Shown here: piece after piece, positions 11,705-23,059 of the stretch | Numbering within the stretch: position 1 is the stretch's first letter | How the letters are laid out: every line of letters begins with the position of its first letter | Assembly: GCA_030141605.1 (NCBI GenBank) | Contig: JAQGDQ010000097.1 | Location: 547,001-611,000, forward strand | Direction: 5' to 3' | Length of the DNA: 64,000 nt | Source of the DNA: Tubiluchus corallicola | Taxonomy: Eukaryota > Priapulida > Priapulimorpha > Priapulimorphida > Tubiluchidae | Notes under the pieces: model-generated | What the model was told of the DNA's origin: nothing | Databases searched by the model: none | What the model saw: only the letters and a program-made list of their open reading frames with translations | Program-made: the position numbers and the translations under genes

Positions 11705-13370
11705 GACAAGCCTAAGTTCAATCCTAATACATCAGCCAAGCCAATATTAAATACTAATACATAGATTCAGTTCTTCTAAGCAATTAATTCGGGAGTGAGT
11801 AATTATTATTTTATAATATTAATTTCAGATTTCTAACAAATTTCAAGATTGTTTCTACTCTATCGATCTTTACTACTAATTTTCAGAAAATTTGGGATGT
11901 TCCGGAATGACTCGCTTAGCAACAAAATTTCTTTCACATAGAGGCATTGCAGTGTATCCAACAGTAACAACAACAACAGAAGAACAATAATAAGAACAAT
12001 AGAACTTGTGTTTACTGTTCATCTTGGACAGTGGACAATAGATTTATTCACCGCAATGGTTACTATATTATTCAAGACTGTACACAGATAGCTCTTACTT
12101 CTCTGTTTTGCAAAAATATATTCCTTAAAGACAATGATGTCTGATCAACAATACCAGTTAACGTATGTTTATAACTACTCCAAAATGCGAAGCATTTGTA
12201 ACTCGTTTATTGAGTTTTTGCCCAAGTACCTGGATCCTAAACGTCATTTATTGTAGTCACGGAATCAGCTTCTTCGTGCAAATATCACTTTGAACGCCGT
12301 TTATCGTTGCTATAGATCCGTTTTATTGTAAAAATTTAGAATGCGGAGTAATTCTATTTTGACATCATGATGTAAAAGCTGGCTAAAAATTTATTACACG
12401 AGCACTAGCGACGACAGCAAGACAGGATTCATGGTGAAAAAGATCTAGTTATAGAGTTATATCGCAAGTGAGTAACCCAAGTGCGTATGTGATAAAGGAC
12501 AGATTTAGTCTTATATAACCACAGTTCTTGTTTGTTAAAAGTGTTAAATATAAATAAGCAACAATATCAATTGTAGCAATAAAATGTTAATGTAAATTCC
12601 AAGGAATTTTCATGAAAATGGAACATGTGCCATTTCTCGCAAGGGGCAGTTCCTCTCGAAGAGAACGCCATGAAAAAATTTAAAGCTCAATGCTTAATGC
12701 GTGATTGAAAGCAATGTTGGCCGACTTCGGGAAGAATGCTACAGAAAATTTTCTGGAAGATGTTTTTACGTGCTCACTTGATGAAATTTATAAACTTATT
12801 GATATTAGAAAGTCTATTTTAACTGTTTCCATTTATCTGGGTGGTGCAAATACGGCGTGTATAACAGTATTAATGGGTTTAATTGTGTTTGTCACCATCC
12901 CCACACCTCCAACTCTAAGATATGCAATCACAATTCTTAAATCATTCTATTTCTAAATATTAGGTAAAAGACAACATAGTATTTTGTTTTTATCTGTCAG
13001 CTGCTCTAGTGCATCAATCATTAAAGATGCACGGCTTTAATAACCATCAATGTTTTGTGTTTAAACTTCAGTATTTTCCTAATTCACCTCTTTATTTCAT
13101 TTTCTTTATGAATATTGTATGTTAAGGAAGCTGCATACTTTTGTGATTGTGGAAAAACTAAATTAAAGTAAAAGTATACAGTTCCTTTAGCATACAGTAG
13201 TTATAAAGAACCTAAAATATAAAGTTGGATTGGAAAAATACTGAAGTTTAAAAAAGAGAAGCACTAGTTAGCACGCTTGCTGCTAAGAACACAGTGCCTT
13301 TATCAACGCACTTAATGTGTTGTTGTTTAAAAACTATATTTAAGATAAATTAATATCCTATTTCTCTGTT
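11705..13370. other. intergenic, no gene recognised
   Basis: AT-rich. An 83-codon frame at 12705-12956 has one hydrophobic stretch but no recognisable family. Nothing else seen. Confidence 0.5.
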
Positions 13371-13374
13371 TAAC

Positions 13375-13418
13375 TGATGAAGTCCGTGAGGGACAAAAGC
13401 TCCTATAGAAAAATAAAG
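13375..13418 (+). mobile_element. hammerhead-like / Penelope-type 3' end relic
   Basis: CTGATGA (13375-13381) is followed by a hairpin GTCC-GTGAG-GGAC (13383-13395), then AAAAG and, a few bases on, AATAAA (13413-13418). The hammerhead ribozyme core is CTGATGA, stem II, GAAA. Here one extra A precedes the stem and GAAA reads AAAA, so cleavage is not expected. Hairpin-plus-GAAA(CG) motifs just before AATAAA are common at the ends of Penelope-like retroelements. Confidence 0.3.
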
Positions 13419-13429
13419 ATCATCACTTC

Positions 13430-14580
13430 TTTGAGACTTAAAAGAGCATTTCAACCTTTTTTCTGTTATAACTATGGGATACTTACTTAATTAAAGACGT
13501 TTATTAAAGCAATGGGTAATGTTGTTCGGCTTTCTTAAAGCTTTTTCTTAATAAGTTTACGTTAGTTATTTCACACCGCATACTGATGCTAAATTAACTT
13601 GAGTCCAACACAAGGGAGAGTGTCGCAGTTCATCTTAGCGAAATTCGTTTTCCAGTAAAGGCTTAAAGTGGCTTCATTGCATTGGAGAAGGCGTACTCCT
13701 TATAAATTACTTTCTCAGGAGGGGACGTAAATAAAAGATTGATACCCTTTGCGTTTCCTGTTTCCAGGGCGTTCTAGCTGTCAATTAAACAGGCCAAAAT
13801 AACACACGCAGGGTGCTACGGATACAAGTGATTCAGTGAAAAGTATTGTTGCTTTAGCATTTTTTCCACTAGGCCCTGTGCGGTTAAACGTATCGAGGTG
13901 GTAGAGGCTCTAAGCTAAGAAAATAAACTCGCCTATGTAATGGTTGGAACACACTAGTCAAATTAAAACCTTTAAAAACACACTTCGTTTTAAACGCAAG
14001 CTGTTTTGCTTTGTACTTGTGCCGCCATGCTGTCTTTCCGGCATATCAATTTACTGATTTCATTTATCCAACTGTTCACGCCGTTATTATGCATTAACTG
14101 TAAATTAAAATAATAAACAAACGTTTATAATATTTCTAATTTTATTAATTTTTATTTGTGAAAGATCATGTTTTAAAGACTTTTCTTAGTTGCTCAAATT
14201 TTTCTATACAAAAAAAAGGCTCAAAAATATTCACGTTTTTATACAAGGTCAGTAAATCATGACCCACGATTTGTTTTTTACCTGAACTTCCCCTCCTTTT
14301 CTGTTAATTTCAGTCGTGTAAGAATTTAATTTTTTTGTGCAAGTTTCTACAAAGCATAGTGACAGTTACTGTATAAAAATTTGAAATTTTTATATTTACT
14401 CGAATTGGCAAAAAATGTTACAAACAAAAAAGTGATTTTAGTGACATTTAACTAGAGTGAGAGGTGCTTTTAGATTTCTCTGCTATATTATGCCGAACAA
14501 TAGTACAAAAACATTAAAAACAGACATATTTTTTCACTGTTTTTATTTGGAACACACAAGCACGAAAGAAATAAGATTTA
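13430..14580. other. intergenic, no gene recognised
   Basis: AT-rich. No gene, RNA or repeat recognised. Confidence 0.55.
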
Positions 14581-14585
14581 GGTGA

Positions 14586-14960
14586 ATGTATTTAACTAGA
14601 AATTACACAAGCTTTTTCTGTAAGTGTTCTAGCACTATTGAAGCAATTCTAATAGCACCGCGTAACTATATTAATATAGAAACTTTTAAAGGTACATTAA
14701 AGACTTATATCTTTTTAAAGTATACTACATTTAAACAGTTTATTTATAATGACATTTATCTACATCTATAATTTTATCATAACTATTTTAGCTTGCTTCC
14801 TACTGTGCCTTTATTTTTATTGATGCATTTACATGTAGTTTGTGCTTTACATATGAAATAATTTTACTTATAAGTACTCCTGAGACGCAGTGCATTGTTG
14901 TAAAAATCAATAAACGCTTTTGTTGTTGTTATTGTTGTTGTTATTATTATTGTTATTGAG
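14586..14960 (+). mobile_element. LINE 3' end (reverse-transcriptase C-terminus relic, UTR, TTG/TTA tail)
   Basis: The frame at 14640-14730 reads APRNYINIETFKGTLKTYIF, which matches the extreme C-terminus of non-LTR reverse transcriptases (LWNSLPxxIRxxxSLxxFKxxLKTYLF) with the WNSLP part decayed. About 180 bases of UTR follow, then AATAAACGC at 14909-14917 and a short (TTGTTGTTA)n tail to about 14957. A microsatellite tail directly after the 3' UTR is typical of CR1/RTE-like LINEs. Confidence 0.55.
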
Positions 14961-14969
14961 TCTTGTTAT

Positions 14970-15765
14970 TGAATGGTGCTGCCACCTTCTCACAGACATT
15001 TAAACATTTTGTTATAATTTATCCCATTTTGCTATAGTTGATAAACTATAATTAATAAAAGAAAAGAAGAGACAACGACGGAAGAGAAGAGGGGAAGACT
15101 ATTTAACTCAGAAAAGAAAACTAAATTGTGTTTAACTCCTAACTTTACATAGGTTTATTCTCCATTATCATCACTGAGCAGTATAAGCATAAAACTCTAA
15201 TAACACTTAAAAATATATTAATATTTTCAGACTTTGTCCGCCACAATCACACAAAAACAATCAAACCGGAAAAACTAACTGCAGTTCCAGAGGAGATTAA
15301 TGCAGTTCATCCGCGCCACGATTCATGATAAATGTAACTCGAGCGAGAATAAAGATTTCTTTGAAAATTGCTTCAAGTCAGTCGTGATAATGGCCGTAAC
15401 GAAAATGGCATTACGTGCAAATCTACTAATTGGATAAAAACAAATTTAATTAATTAACTTGTACAGAGCCAGTATGTAGTACACAGGGGCCATTAACAAA
15501 TCAACTATAGCAGCTGCCAAAGCAATCTACACTTTTACTACTTTACAATAAGAGTGCCTAATGCAAATGGACAAACAAATAAACACACGAAGGAGTAAAC
15601 AAATTAGCAAATAATGAAAAGAAGAATAAAAGACTAATGGGTCAACTCTAATCAATAATAAAACCCATTTGCAAACAGACGAACAAGGAAATCCGAAACT
15701 AGTTTAAAAATTAAAAGATGATACAAAATTAACATGCTTTTTGGCACACTCATAGTTTAATACGT
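14970..15765. other. intergenic, no gene recognised
   Basis: AT-rich, no motif recognised. Confidence 0.55.
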
Positions 15766-15769
15766 GCTT

Positions 15770-15990
15770 TTTAAGGCCCGTGTCAGACAGAGCTGGACAT
15801 AATCCGTAAGGAGGTATGCCGTGAGGAGAAAAAGTCGCCTCGTGAAAAATGAACATGATGTTAATGCAGTCTTCTGCCAGCCGTGGTTTGCCTACCGTAA
15901 GCCATCAGCCATAATCCGCGGTAGGTCCCTCACAAGCCGTTTTGAGCCGTTCATAAAGCGTCTTATTGCGAAATGAATTTGGCCATTAAT
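15770..15990. repeat. degenerate CCGTAAG/CATAATCCG repeat block, MITE-like
   Basis: GC-richer than its surroundings. CATAATCCG occurs at 15799 and again near 15910, each followed by an AGG...GCC-type phrase, and CCGTAAG occurs twice (near 15805 and 15895). Other short phrases (GCCGTGAGG, GCCGTGG, AGCCGTT) recur across the block. It may be a non-autonomous transposon, but no clear terminal repeats or target duplications were found. Confidence 0.35.
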
Positions 15991-15994
15991 TTCA

Positions 15995-17335
15995 TTTGCA
16001 CAAGGAGTTTTTACTTATCGCTAATATGAAAATTAGTGTAATTAAGCTTTTTCCTGTACAAAATTCATTTTTGTACTGTATCATAAGAATTCATAACATC
16101 GATGTACTATGAACATTAAAAAGCATTTTTACCCCACAACACTTATTTACGACTGCCATATTACCACAGTACTATTTGCAGGTGACAGTATGCCTGTCAA
16201 TCATATTATAAATGTACGCGACTGACAATCTGCTATTCCGTAATGAGTAAAATTATATTAGCTATTAAACTATAGTATCTATTATATTAAAATAATAAAA
16301 AATATATTAGTTTCGTGTCTCCAGCCAAAAAACAAATTATGGCAAAACACAATATTTACATGCAGATATTCAATAGTGGCTAAGTAACTTGTGATAATTT
16401 TCATTTGTTCACTATACAGGCCTACGTCATATGTACCTTCGATGCCATATAAACACTCCATGATCATATTGGCATAGACCATATTTTCTTGCGTTAAATT
16501 ACCGATATGACGCTCAATGAAAGCATATAAGTTTGTTTTCTTAAAATGAAAAGTATCTAAACTATTCACATTTAACAAAACACTTTAATGTCTTACATTA
16601 AATCCGATAATGCTCCTAGCGTCATTATACAGTTTTACATAGATATTGCACTGTTTGATTTGTGGATTCCAAACACCGTTCAATAAATCTTAGACAATAA
16701 TGGCAGAAATAACTAATTTTATATTACCTATATGCATTTACCCTACTGTCTTATCTGTTGCTGCTTAACTTTCGTGGCCAGTATTTTTTAAATCGTTTAT
16801 TCATCGTATAGGTTGGTTACAGACGGCTTATGTTTCTGATGCGGCAATCGTAAGCACACCTTCTACTTGGTAAAAGAGTTGTAACTGTGTTTTAATTTCA
16901 TTTGCTAGTACGATGTTTTGTGTGTAATGATTTTATAATTCTCTGTCTACTGCACGATGCTAATTGGAGTGTTATGGAGTTTTTATCCACTTCAGCCCTG
17001 TGAGGTGATGCAGTTCGAGGAAATTGTAAAAAAATGAAAATCCAACGTATATTTTATGAAGAGAGCAAAATGACAACCTCCGTTATTGATTACAGTGCAC
17101 GATGTGATAATTTCGGATTATGAGATAATTAGCTCGCGTTCAGTATTGTATGTTATTTGTATGCATCTATATTGAAATATTTTTGTATATTATTTAATTT
17201 ATTTTTATTTTATTTGTATTGATGTACTTTAATTAATTAGCTGTTTAGATGAACAGCGTCAACAGCTTCCTTTAAAAACGTATTACAACGATCGTCTGTA
17301 TTGTATTTTTCTCATTATTTATAATCAATGGGGAA
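15995..17335. other. intergenic, no gene recognised
   Basis: AT-rich. The 98-codon minus-strand frame at 16282-16578 shows no recognisable domain. Confidence 0.5.
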
Positions 17336-17337
17336 AA

Positions 17338-17412
17338 ACAGTGTAGTGGTCATGACGCTAGGGTTGTGACCCAAAAGTCTCTGGTTCAAATGCAGCTCAC
17401 AGTTAGGATTTT
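17338..17412 (+). mobile_element. tRNA-derived SINE-like copy
   Basis: TGTAGTGGTCATGACG (17342-17357, A-box-like), then AGGGTTGTGACCC as an anticodon-arm remnant and GGTTCAAATGC (17383-17393, B-box). A-to-B spacing suits an internal Pol III promoter. The acceptor stem is absent. Confidence 0.5.
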
Positions 17413-17619
17413 TTCACATTTCATTTTGCACAATTTGCTTTCAATTTTGTAATTTCGAATTTATGCCATTGCCAACAGCAAATAAGGAAATGAGAATTAG
17501 TAAATGAATTAATTATTCTTGATACGTAATTATAATTGGTTTCTATTTACAACCCTTGTATGAACGCATTTATGCGAGAAATAAAATTATAATAATAATT
17601 TCTTATTTGTGACCGATTT

Positions 17620-17625
17620 TTTATT
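17620..17625 (-). terminator. candidate poly(A) signal of the DEG/ENaC locus
   Basis: AATAAA on the minus strand, about 165 bases after the stop codon at 17790. Confidence 0.35.
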
Positions 17626-17789
17626 TGAGTACCCGTGGCAGTTTTTTAAACAGGTGGAGTATTTTACAACAAAATCATGGGCCTCCTTTGACATTTATAA
17701 CTGTTAGCTAAAAGTGTTACATCATGCTGCGAATAAATAAAGGCTGTCCCTAAAATTAGCTGCGAAATTAGCTATTTAATGCAGTAACA

Positions 17790-20280
17790 TTAAATTCCAA
17801 GCTCCACGGTTGCGCCCTCATCGTTTACTTTGTTAATTACAGCTTCAACATTATTACTTTTGATATTAGTCTGCTTGATGCGCTCATCGAGCGTTGTATT
17901 CCTTCTTTTCATTTTCTTAATAAGCAACAAAACTGTATCAACGAAAAATTCCAACAATTCATAAACTGCCAAGACAGACATTCCTATTTAGAGACCTAAA
18001 AGTCCCCCAATGTCACCAGCGAGGTCAGTTTCCTTGTACGACAGTGTCTCGGACACTTTCTGGACAATGCTATTGTCTATCATCACGTGTATCCATGTTA
18101 GTTCATTCACGCCATCTACCAGCGAAGTTTCGGAATATTCGTTAGCCAGGAAAAATGAGAGCCAGAAGAACTCTTCTTCACTGATGTTCATGTTGAGTTC
18201 TTGCAGCAGTGGCAACAGTTTTTCGTGTTGTGCAAAATTCACAACTGCTCCCGAGTCCCATAACACGTCATACCTGTCGGTTTAAGTATTATTTGAATTA
18301 TATATATATAATAATCTTTATTTGCCAATAAAAACATTGATAATCACTGATAAAAAACTTTACAGAGATAATCAATCAGTGTTAGTTAAAAAAACTTACA
18401 CTGCTGAAGGCAAGTGCGTCAGTGCAATCTAAACTACTGTGCAGTAATGACGAATAAAATCAAACATATTTACAACCATACACAAACAAAATAAATAAAA
18501 AAAAACTATGATTTAATTAATATGGCCGTGGGTATATGAATTCTGAATTAGTGTGTATGTTGTCTTACTGGTGTGATGGTATTTCATATCTGGTTAATAT
18601 TAGTGATTTTAATTTTGTTTTAAATGCTGATAGGGACTTGATTTGTTTAACCTGTAATGGTAGAGAATTCCAAAGTAAAATTGCTTGTTTGATTACAGAG
18701 TTCGTTTCATAGTGGGTATTTGTCCTAAAATTAGTACAAAGTAAACAGAAAATATTCACGGCACAAACATTCGTTCACACAATAATAAAAAGTAATACTT
18801 TTCCGCTATTTCTCTTATATACATTATATCGTAAGTAACTAAAGTAATTAAATTTCATGAAACTGAGTAAACAGCTTTGCTTGGGGTGATGAAAACTGAT
18901 GAATGTTAAGAAGTAAAGCAATTCCATAGTCGGTTTGTAAATGAAGAGGTAATTTCTGAAAAGTGGTTCTCGGCTATTTCATCTTTCTTTCTTTTGGTGA
19001 GACGGAGACGAAGATACCTCGGCAGGCAAGCCTAGAAGCTCATTGCTTTTGATGGTTTAAAAAGCGAAAGGTAAATGTCTCAAGGTTAAAACATAAAGAT
19101 GTCAAAATCGCAACAAATGAAGCTATAATTATCAAATTTGGCACAAGAACAGATCTGGGCGTGACTCGGAAAAATACTAGTAGCATTGCAGTTCAAAAGA
19201 TGAAAGGCAATGTTACCAGATCGGAAAATCCAAGATCGGAAAGCCCACAAATGTCAAATGATAAATTATTTTTGTAAAAACACAAGTACTCTTCAATATT
19301 TTTTCAATATACATACTTTATAAACACAATTTTTGCATGTAGGTGCTTCCAATCCTGCCGTACGGTATCATTACCATCCTACCATCTCTTTAGGCAGAGC
19401 TGTTTAAAAGACAGTGAGATAGTAAATGCCTTCATTAGATTTGCTGACATACGGAATCAAAATGAATAACTTAAATGCAGTTACTGAAGTGGTACTGACA
19501 AGCCACTATATTAGAATTTTGTCTGTCTGCCATGTACTGGGCTTCTTTCTGTGTTGATGAAATGAAATGCAGAGAAGATTTCAAGACACTTCTCTGTATG
19601 GATGGATTGGCAGATGCCCGGGTGAACAATATGGCCCTACTTTTCGTCTTCAACCTTCATTTTTCCTCTTGTTATACATTCATGTGGCGTATAATACACT
19701 GAAGGTAACAAAAGGAAATATCTATGTATACCGTGTATAGTCGCAAGGAGGCAAACAGCTACTGCAGTCTTTGTCTTTTATCCCAGTGTTTGCAAAGCAT
19801 TCTTCAGACAGCAGAATTTCACAGTGCGCTGGCACAGCGCCCGTCCAACCAACCACCATTAAAACTCGGTCAGAAACTGGAATGTTGGCACTGGTGCAAT
19901 TACAATCCCTTACTAACTTCTTCTGCAAACATTTCTGCAGACACGTTTCAATGCCATATACAGTTCCTGTAGTTTCGGCGTAAACATCGTGAAGTTGTTC
20001 AGCGTTGACCCTTTCTCCTTGAAGGCAGTTTCCTTTAGTGTAGTCCTTTTGCATGTCTGTTCTTTTCACTCTTGCTGTATTCGCCGTACCGCCCGAGCAA
20101 AGAACGGTTGTACACCAATATGACTGTACCCTGGAGGGACAACAAATACATCAAAACCGGGCTGAGGTGTTCTTATTGGCATGTATTCTGCCAGTTAGCA
20201 TTCAGTTTCAGCTTGACTCCACGGTTAGCATCCTTGCCATTATATCTTAGAACTTTCTGATTGCTACTCAGCAAAGCTGA
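17790..20280 (-). pseudogene. DEG/ENaC (ASIC-like) sodium channel, 3' half, broken
   Basis: Family members are trimeric, amiloride-sensitive cation channels of the plasma membrane. Two blocks join well. Block A (about 20280 to 19732) encodes GVKLKLNAN..AEYMP, a PPGYSHIGV segment and the cysteine-rich thumb (ETCLQKC, RDCNC, CLPPCDYTR). A donor at 19731 (ACG|GTATAC) pairs in phase with an acceptor at 18274 (ACAG|G), giving CDYTRYDVLW, the family's C..TRY junction, across a 1458-base intron. Block B (18273 to 17790) gives the palm end, DLAGDIGGLLGL, TM2 and a short cytoplasmic tail. Three lesions are visible: an apparent one-base loss near 20193 (frame change inside LNAN.AEY), another between about 20110 and 20066, and an in-frame TAA at 17992-17990 where the family has a hydrophobic residue, directly before the pore motif IGMS. 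The N-terminal, TM1 and finger exons were not found. Assembly error is the alternative to a pseudogene. Confidence 0.68.
18296..18759 (-). mobile_element. LINE 3' end inside the channel intron
   Basis: Minus-strand frame 18759-18565 contains AILLWNSLPLQVKQIKSLSA and then FKTKLKSLIL, the standard C-terminal block of non-LTR reverse transcriptases. About 250 bases of UTR follow, ending in AATAAAGATTATTATATATATA (written here as AATAAAG plus a TA run, 18320-18299). It sits within the intron of the DEG/ENaC locus on the same strand. Only the end survives, as expected from 5' truncation. Confidence 0.72.
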
Positions 20281-20299
20281 GCCTATTGAACCATATTAT

Positions 20300-20895
20300 C
20301 ATATGAAACTCGCTTGCAATAGTAGAAACTTTGAGAAAACCAAAAACGATCTAGCAAGGCGGTGAGCGAGTTTAAAACACAAATGCACGGCTTTCAAAGT
20401 TGTCTATCAGTCATAAATACCGTCGGCTTCGCGTTTTTTGCGCATCACTGGTGCCGGCATCAAATCAAATATTCCTAAACGCCATAAAAGGTGTGATTTC
20501 CAAGTTGCAAAGTTAAACCATGTGATTATTGTGCCTAACTGAACGCGGCTTCTGAAACGTAATTTAACTCGTGGTCTAACTGAATGACAAGGTGGTTCAG
20601 ATGGTAGTAAAGACAGATTAGAGTAAGAGCAAAGCTGACTTAACGATGTATGTTATTATAATTGCACGCGTAATAATAAAGCTGCTATTAATGGCATAAG
20701 CTATGGATTCAAAATTGCTTCCCTTAATAAATGACGAGCAAAGTTCGCGGCATGCTATTGAAGCTTTTATTGAGCATTCAATGCCGAGACTTCAAATAGA
20801 GGTTAAAATAAATTATAGTAGAATATGTCATGGAAAGTGCTTCTTCTGCGCATGATATTATGTCACTTAATATGATAATATGATAATAATAAACG
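20300..20895. other. upstream of the channel remnant, no exon recognised
   Basis: The missing TM1 and finger-domain exons of the channel would be expected on the minus strand here or beyond. No FPAxTxCN-type or TM1 motif was found. Confidence 0.4.
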
Positions 20896-20899
20896 ACTT

Positions 20900-21293
20900 C
20901 ACTTCGCCAAGGCACAGTTCGTCAACGCAACATTTCGCCAGTGTCATTTCACGTGTGAATCACTTCGCGAGTCATTCTGCCAATGCATGTGTTCACATAC
21001 ATACATATATACATACGTACTAATACATACATGTGTATAATATTATATAATAGAAATAGTGCAATTAGTGTAATACACATTTAAATAGTGTAACACTTTA
21101 GCGAAATGATTTGTGTATTTCACTATTTCTAATAACCACTTGCGAAATGATAGATTAGCGAAATGTTACACTGGCAAAATGAAGTACTGACCAAAGATAG
21201 ACTAGTGGAATGATAGACTAATGAAATCATGCATTGACAAAATGACAGACTGGCGATATGTGGTACTGGCGAAGTGTGAATGGGTGAAATAAG
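20900..21293. repeat. mirrored GCGAAATG-phrase repeat element
   Basis: The left part (20900-20990) repeats CATTTCGCCA/CACTTCGCCA and the right part (21110-21290) repeats its reverse complement type, TGGCGAAATG(A)(T), about ten times at 16-22 base spacing with many substitutions (GCGAAATG, GGCAAAATG, GTGGAATG, TGACAAAATG, TGGCGATATG). The outermost copies, CACTTCGCCA at 20900-20909 and TGGCGAAGTG at 21267-21276, form a perfect inverted pair. The middle holds a (CATA)n-like stretch. This could fold as a long imperfect hairpin. No coding capacity. Confidence 0.55.
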
Positions 21294-21299
21294 GTGATA

Positions 21300-22615
21300 G
21301 CACTTTTAAACAACTAAAATAGCCAACTAGTTTGAATAAAATAATTATTATTCTCTCGTACGCGAAAACCTTATCCGGAATTTCAAAATTCTGCAATTGT
21401 AATTTTCAACTAAAAACAGTTATGACAGATTTAATGTGAACAGTAACATGAGTAAACAAATAAGCATTAAACCTTATGAAAAATATGCAATGACATACAA
21501 AGTGAATTTATTTTGTAAAATTATCCATTTTAGTTTGTTTCTTTGTTTGTTGATTGACTGGTTTTCGGAATTAACCCTTTTATTTCCTATTTGGTGTGTA
21601 TTATTTTACATAGCAACAATAAAGCTTTTAAATTGGATTCTGGGCACAAGTCAGAATTTATTGAGTTTCAGTAGTTTCGTATCTGGTTTAACACGTGTTT
21701 CGCGTTTTTTTGCCATATGCTTTTTGGGTTTCAAAAACGTGAAAACGAATTCATTATAATGATACAAAAAGGAAAAACACACCACAACTTATTCGGCGAT
21801 AAAACAAATAATATTCTATAAAACTATGTTAATAGAGAGTACTCTACATGCTACATATTATGACAGACAGCTGCCATCTAGCGGCAGAAATGCGTACTCA
21901 CCAAGCAGGCCTATTGTAATTATACTAAACATTCTCATGAAAAGATAGGAGAGGAGATAATAGCAGGGTAGGAGAAGCAGGGAAAGAGAGGAGAGGTGAG
22001 GTGAACGAAAAACGAGGGGAGGGAGGGATATTTCAATTTTTTCTATTTTTAGATTTCGAAAAACGAGTTGGCAGCCGTTTCCTTCTAATTTAACTTTGTA
22101 ACTGCACAAAGAGGAAAAAACCTCATAACGTAGTGCGCACTCGATAAGTGAAACAAGGAACACGTGCTACTGTACGGCGTCCCCATCTGGCGACAAAAGT
22201 GTACACCTTGCGAAGCTGTTATAATAATCTGGAACGGCAAAGTGGAATTTAGTGCTTATCTTTGAATATTAATAAATGAAATATGACTATTCATAATTCA
22301 TTTTTAATATTAATAAATTAGTTAGCAATATTCATAAATCATTTATTGATATTAATAAATGTTTTACGAATTATTAGTATTAAAAATTAATTATGAATAC
22401 TGGTATGCCATTAACATAAGATCTTTATAACTTGTGAGTGCCAGGTTGGGTTGGTACTGACACCTGCCAACTATAATGAAAAAAATAGTACACGTGGAGG
22501 AAAAAAATAGAATTGATGATGGATGGGATGGGTGTTCAAACGGATGGACGAATACTAAAATAAGTAAAAATCTTGGCTCAAAGTGTAAAAGCTTAATAAT
22601 CGACCAGCTCGTTAT
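21300..22615. other. intergenic, no gene recognised
   Basis: Contains an AT-rich hydrophobic 103-codon frame starting at ATG 21448 (plus) with no family resemblance, and a stretch near 22260-22400 with several copies of TATTAATAAAT-type sequence in both orientations. Nothing else supported. Confidence 0.45.
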
Positions 22616-22623
22616 TTTATTCT

Positions 22624-22690
22624 ATTATTATTATTATTATTACTATTATTATTATTATTGCTATTATTATTATTAAAATATTATTATAAT
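22624..22690. repeat. (ATT)n microsatellite
   Basis: About 65 bases of ATT units with ACT and GCT interruptions. Confidence 0.9.
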
Positions 22691-22792
22691 AAACACATTA
22701 GACACATCGGCCTGCCATTATATCAAAGCAAAATTAAAATACAACATTTATGCAAGGGAGACTGAATATGACAAAAGCAATCTAAGCAAATT

Positions 22793-23052
22793 GGTGACCC
22801 GTAAAAGCACAGGAAAAAAGTCACAGAGAAAAGTCAAACTTTGGCTAGAAAAGAAAGTGAGACAATCAAACAAAAACATTCAAGTCAGTCCCACTTTATT
22901 TATGTACCGTAAACAATTAAAGTAATAGAACAGAAAATGTTTTTAGAGTTAGGTTACTTCTTTTTTTCTTGCGACCTTTTCCTAAAACTTTTTCCTTTGT
23001 CTTTTTTCTGTTTTTTCCTATGATTTTTTTACCTGTGACTTTTTCCCCGCAT
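22793..23052. repeat. mirrored GTGACTTTTTCC-phrase repeat element
   Basis: The right part (22960-23052) repeats (GT)GACTTTTTCC-like phrases: GCGACCTTTTCC, AACTTTTTCC, GTCTTTTTTC and GTGACTTTTTCC. The left part (22795-22835) carries the complement type: GGAAAAAAGTCAC and GAGAAAAGTC. Same architecture as 20900-21293 with a different phrase. Confidence 0.45.
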
Positions 23053-23059
23053 TCGTATA

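Noticed and set aside
19471-19653. 60-codon minus-strand frame as an extra channel exon between blocks A and B
   Set aside because: Direct splicing of A to B already gives the expected TRY junction; the frame has no channel motif.
19724-20260. Plus-strand frames opposite the channel exon
   Set aside because: Antisense shadows of the DEG/ENaC thumb exon, which has clear family motifs on the minus strand.
21448-21759. 103-codon hydrophobic frame on the plus strand
   Set aside because: AT-rich DNA readily gives Phe/Leu/Ile-rich frames; no conserved motif, splice site or neighbour supports it.
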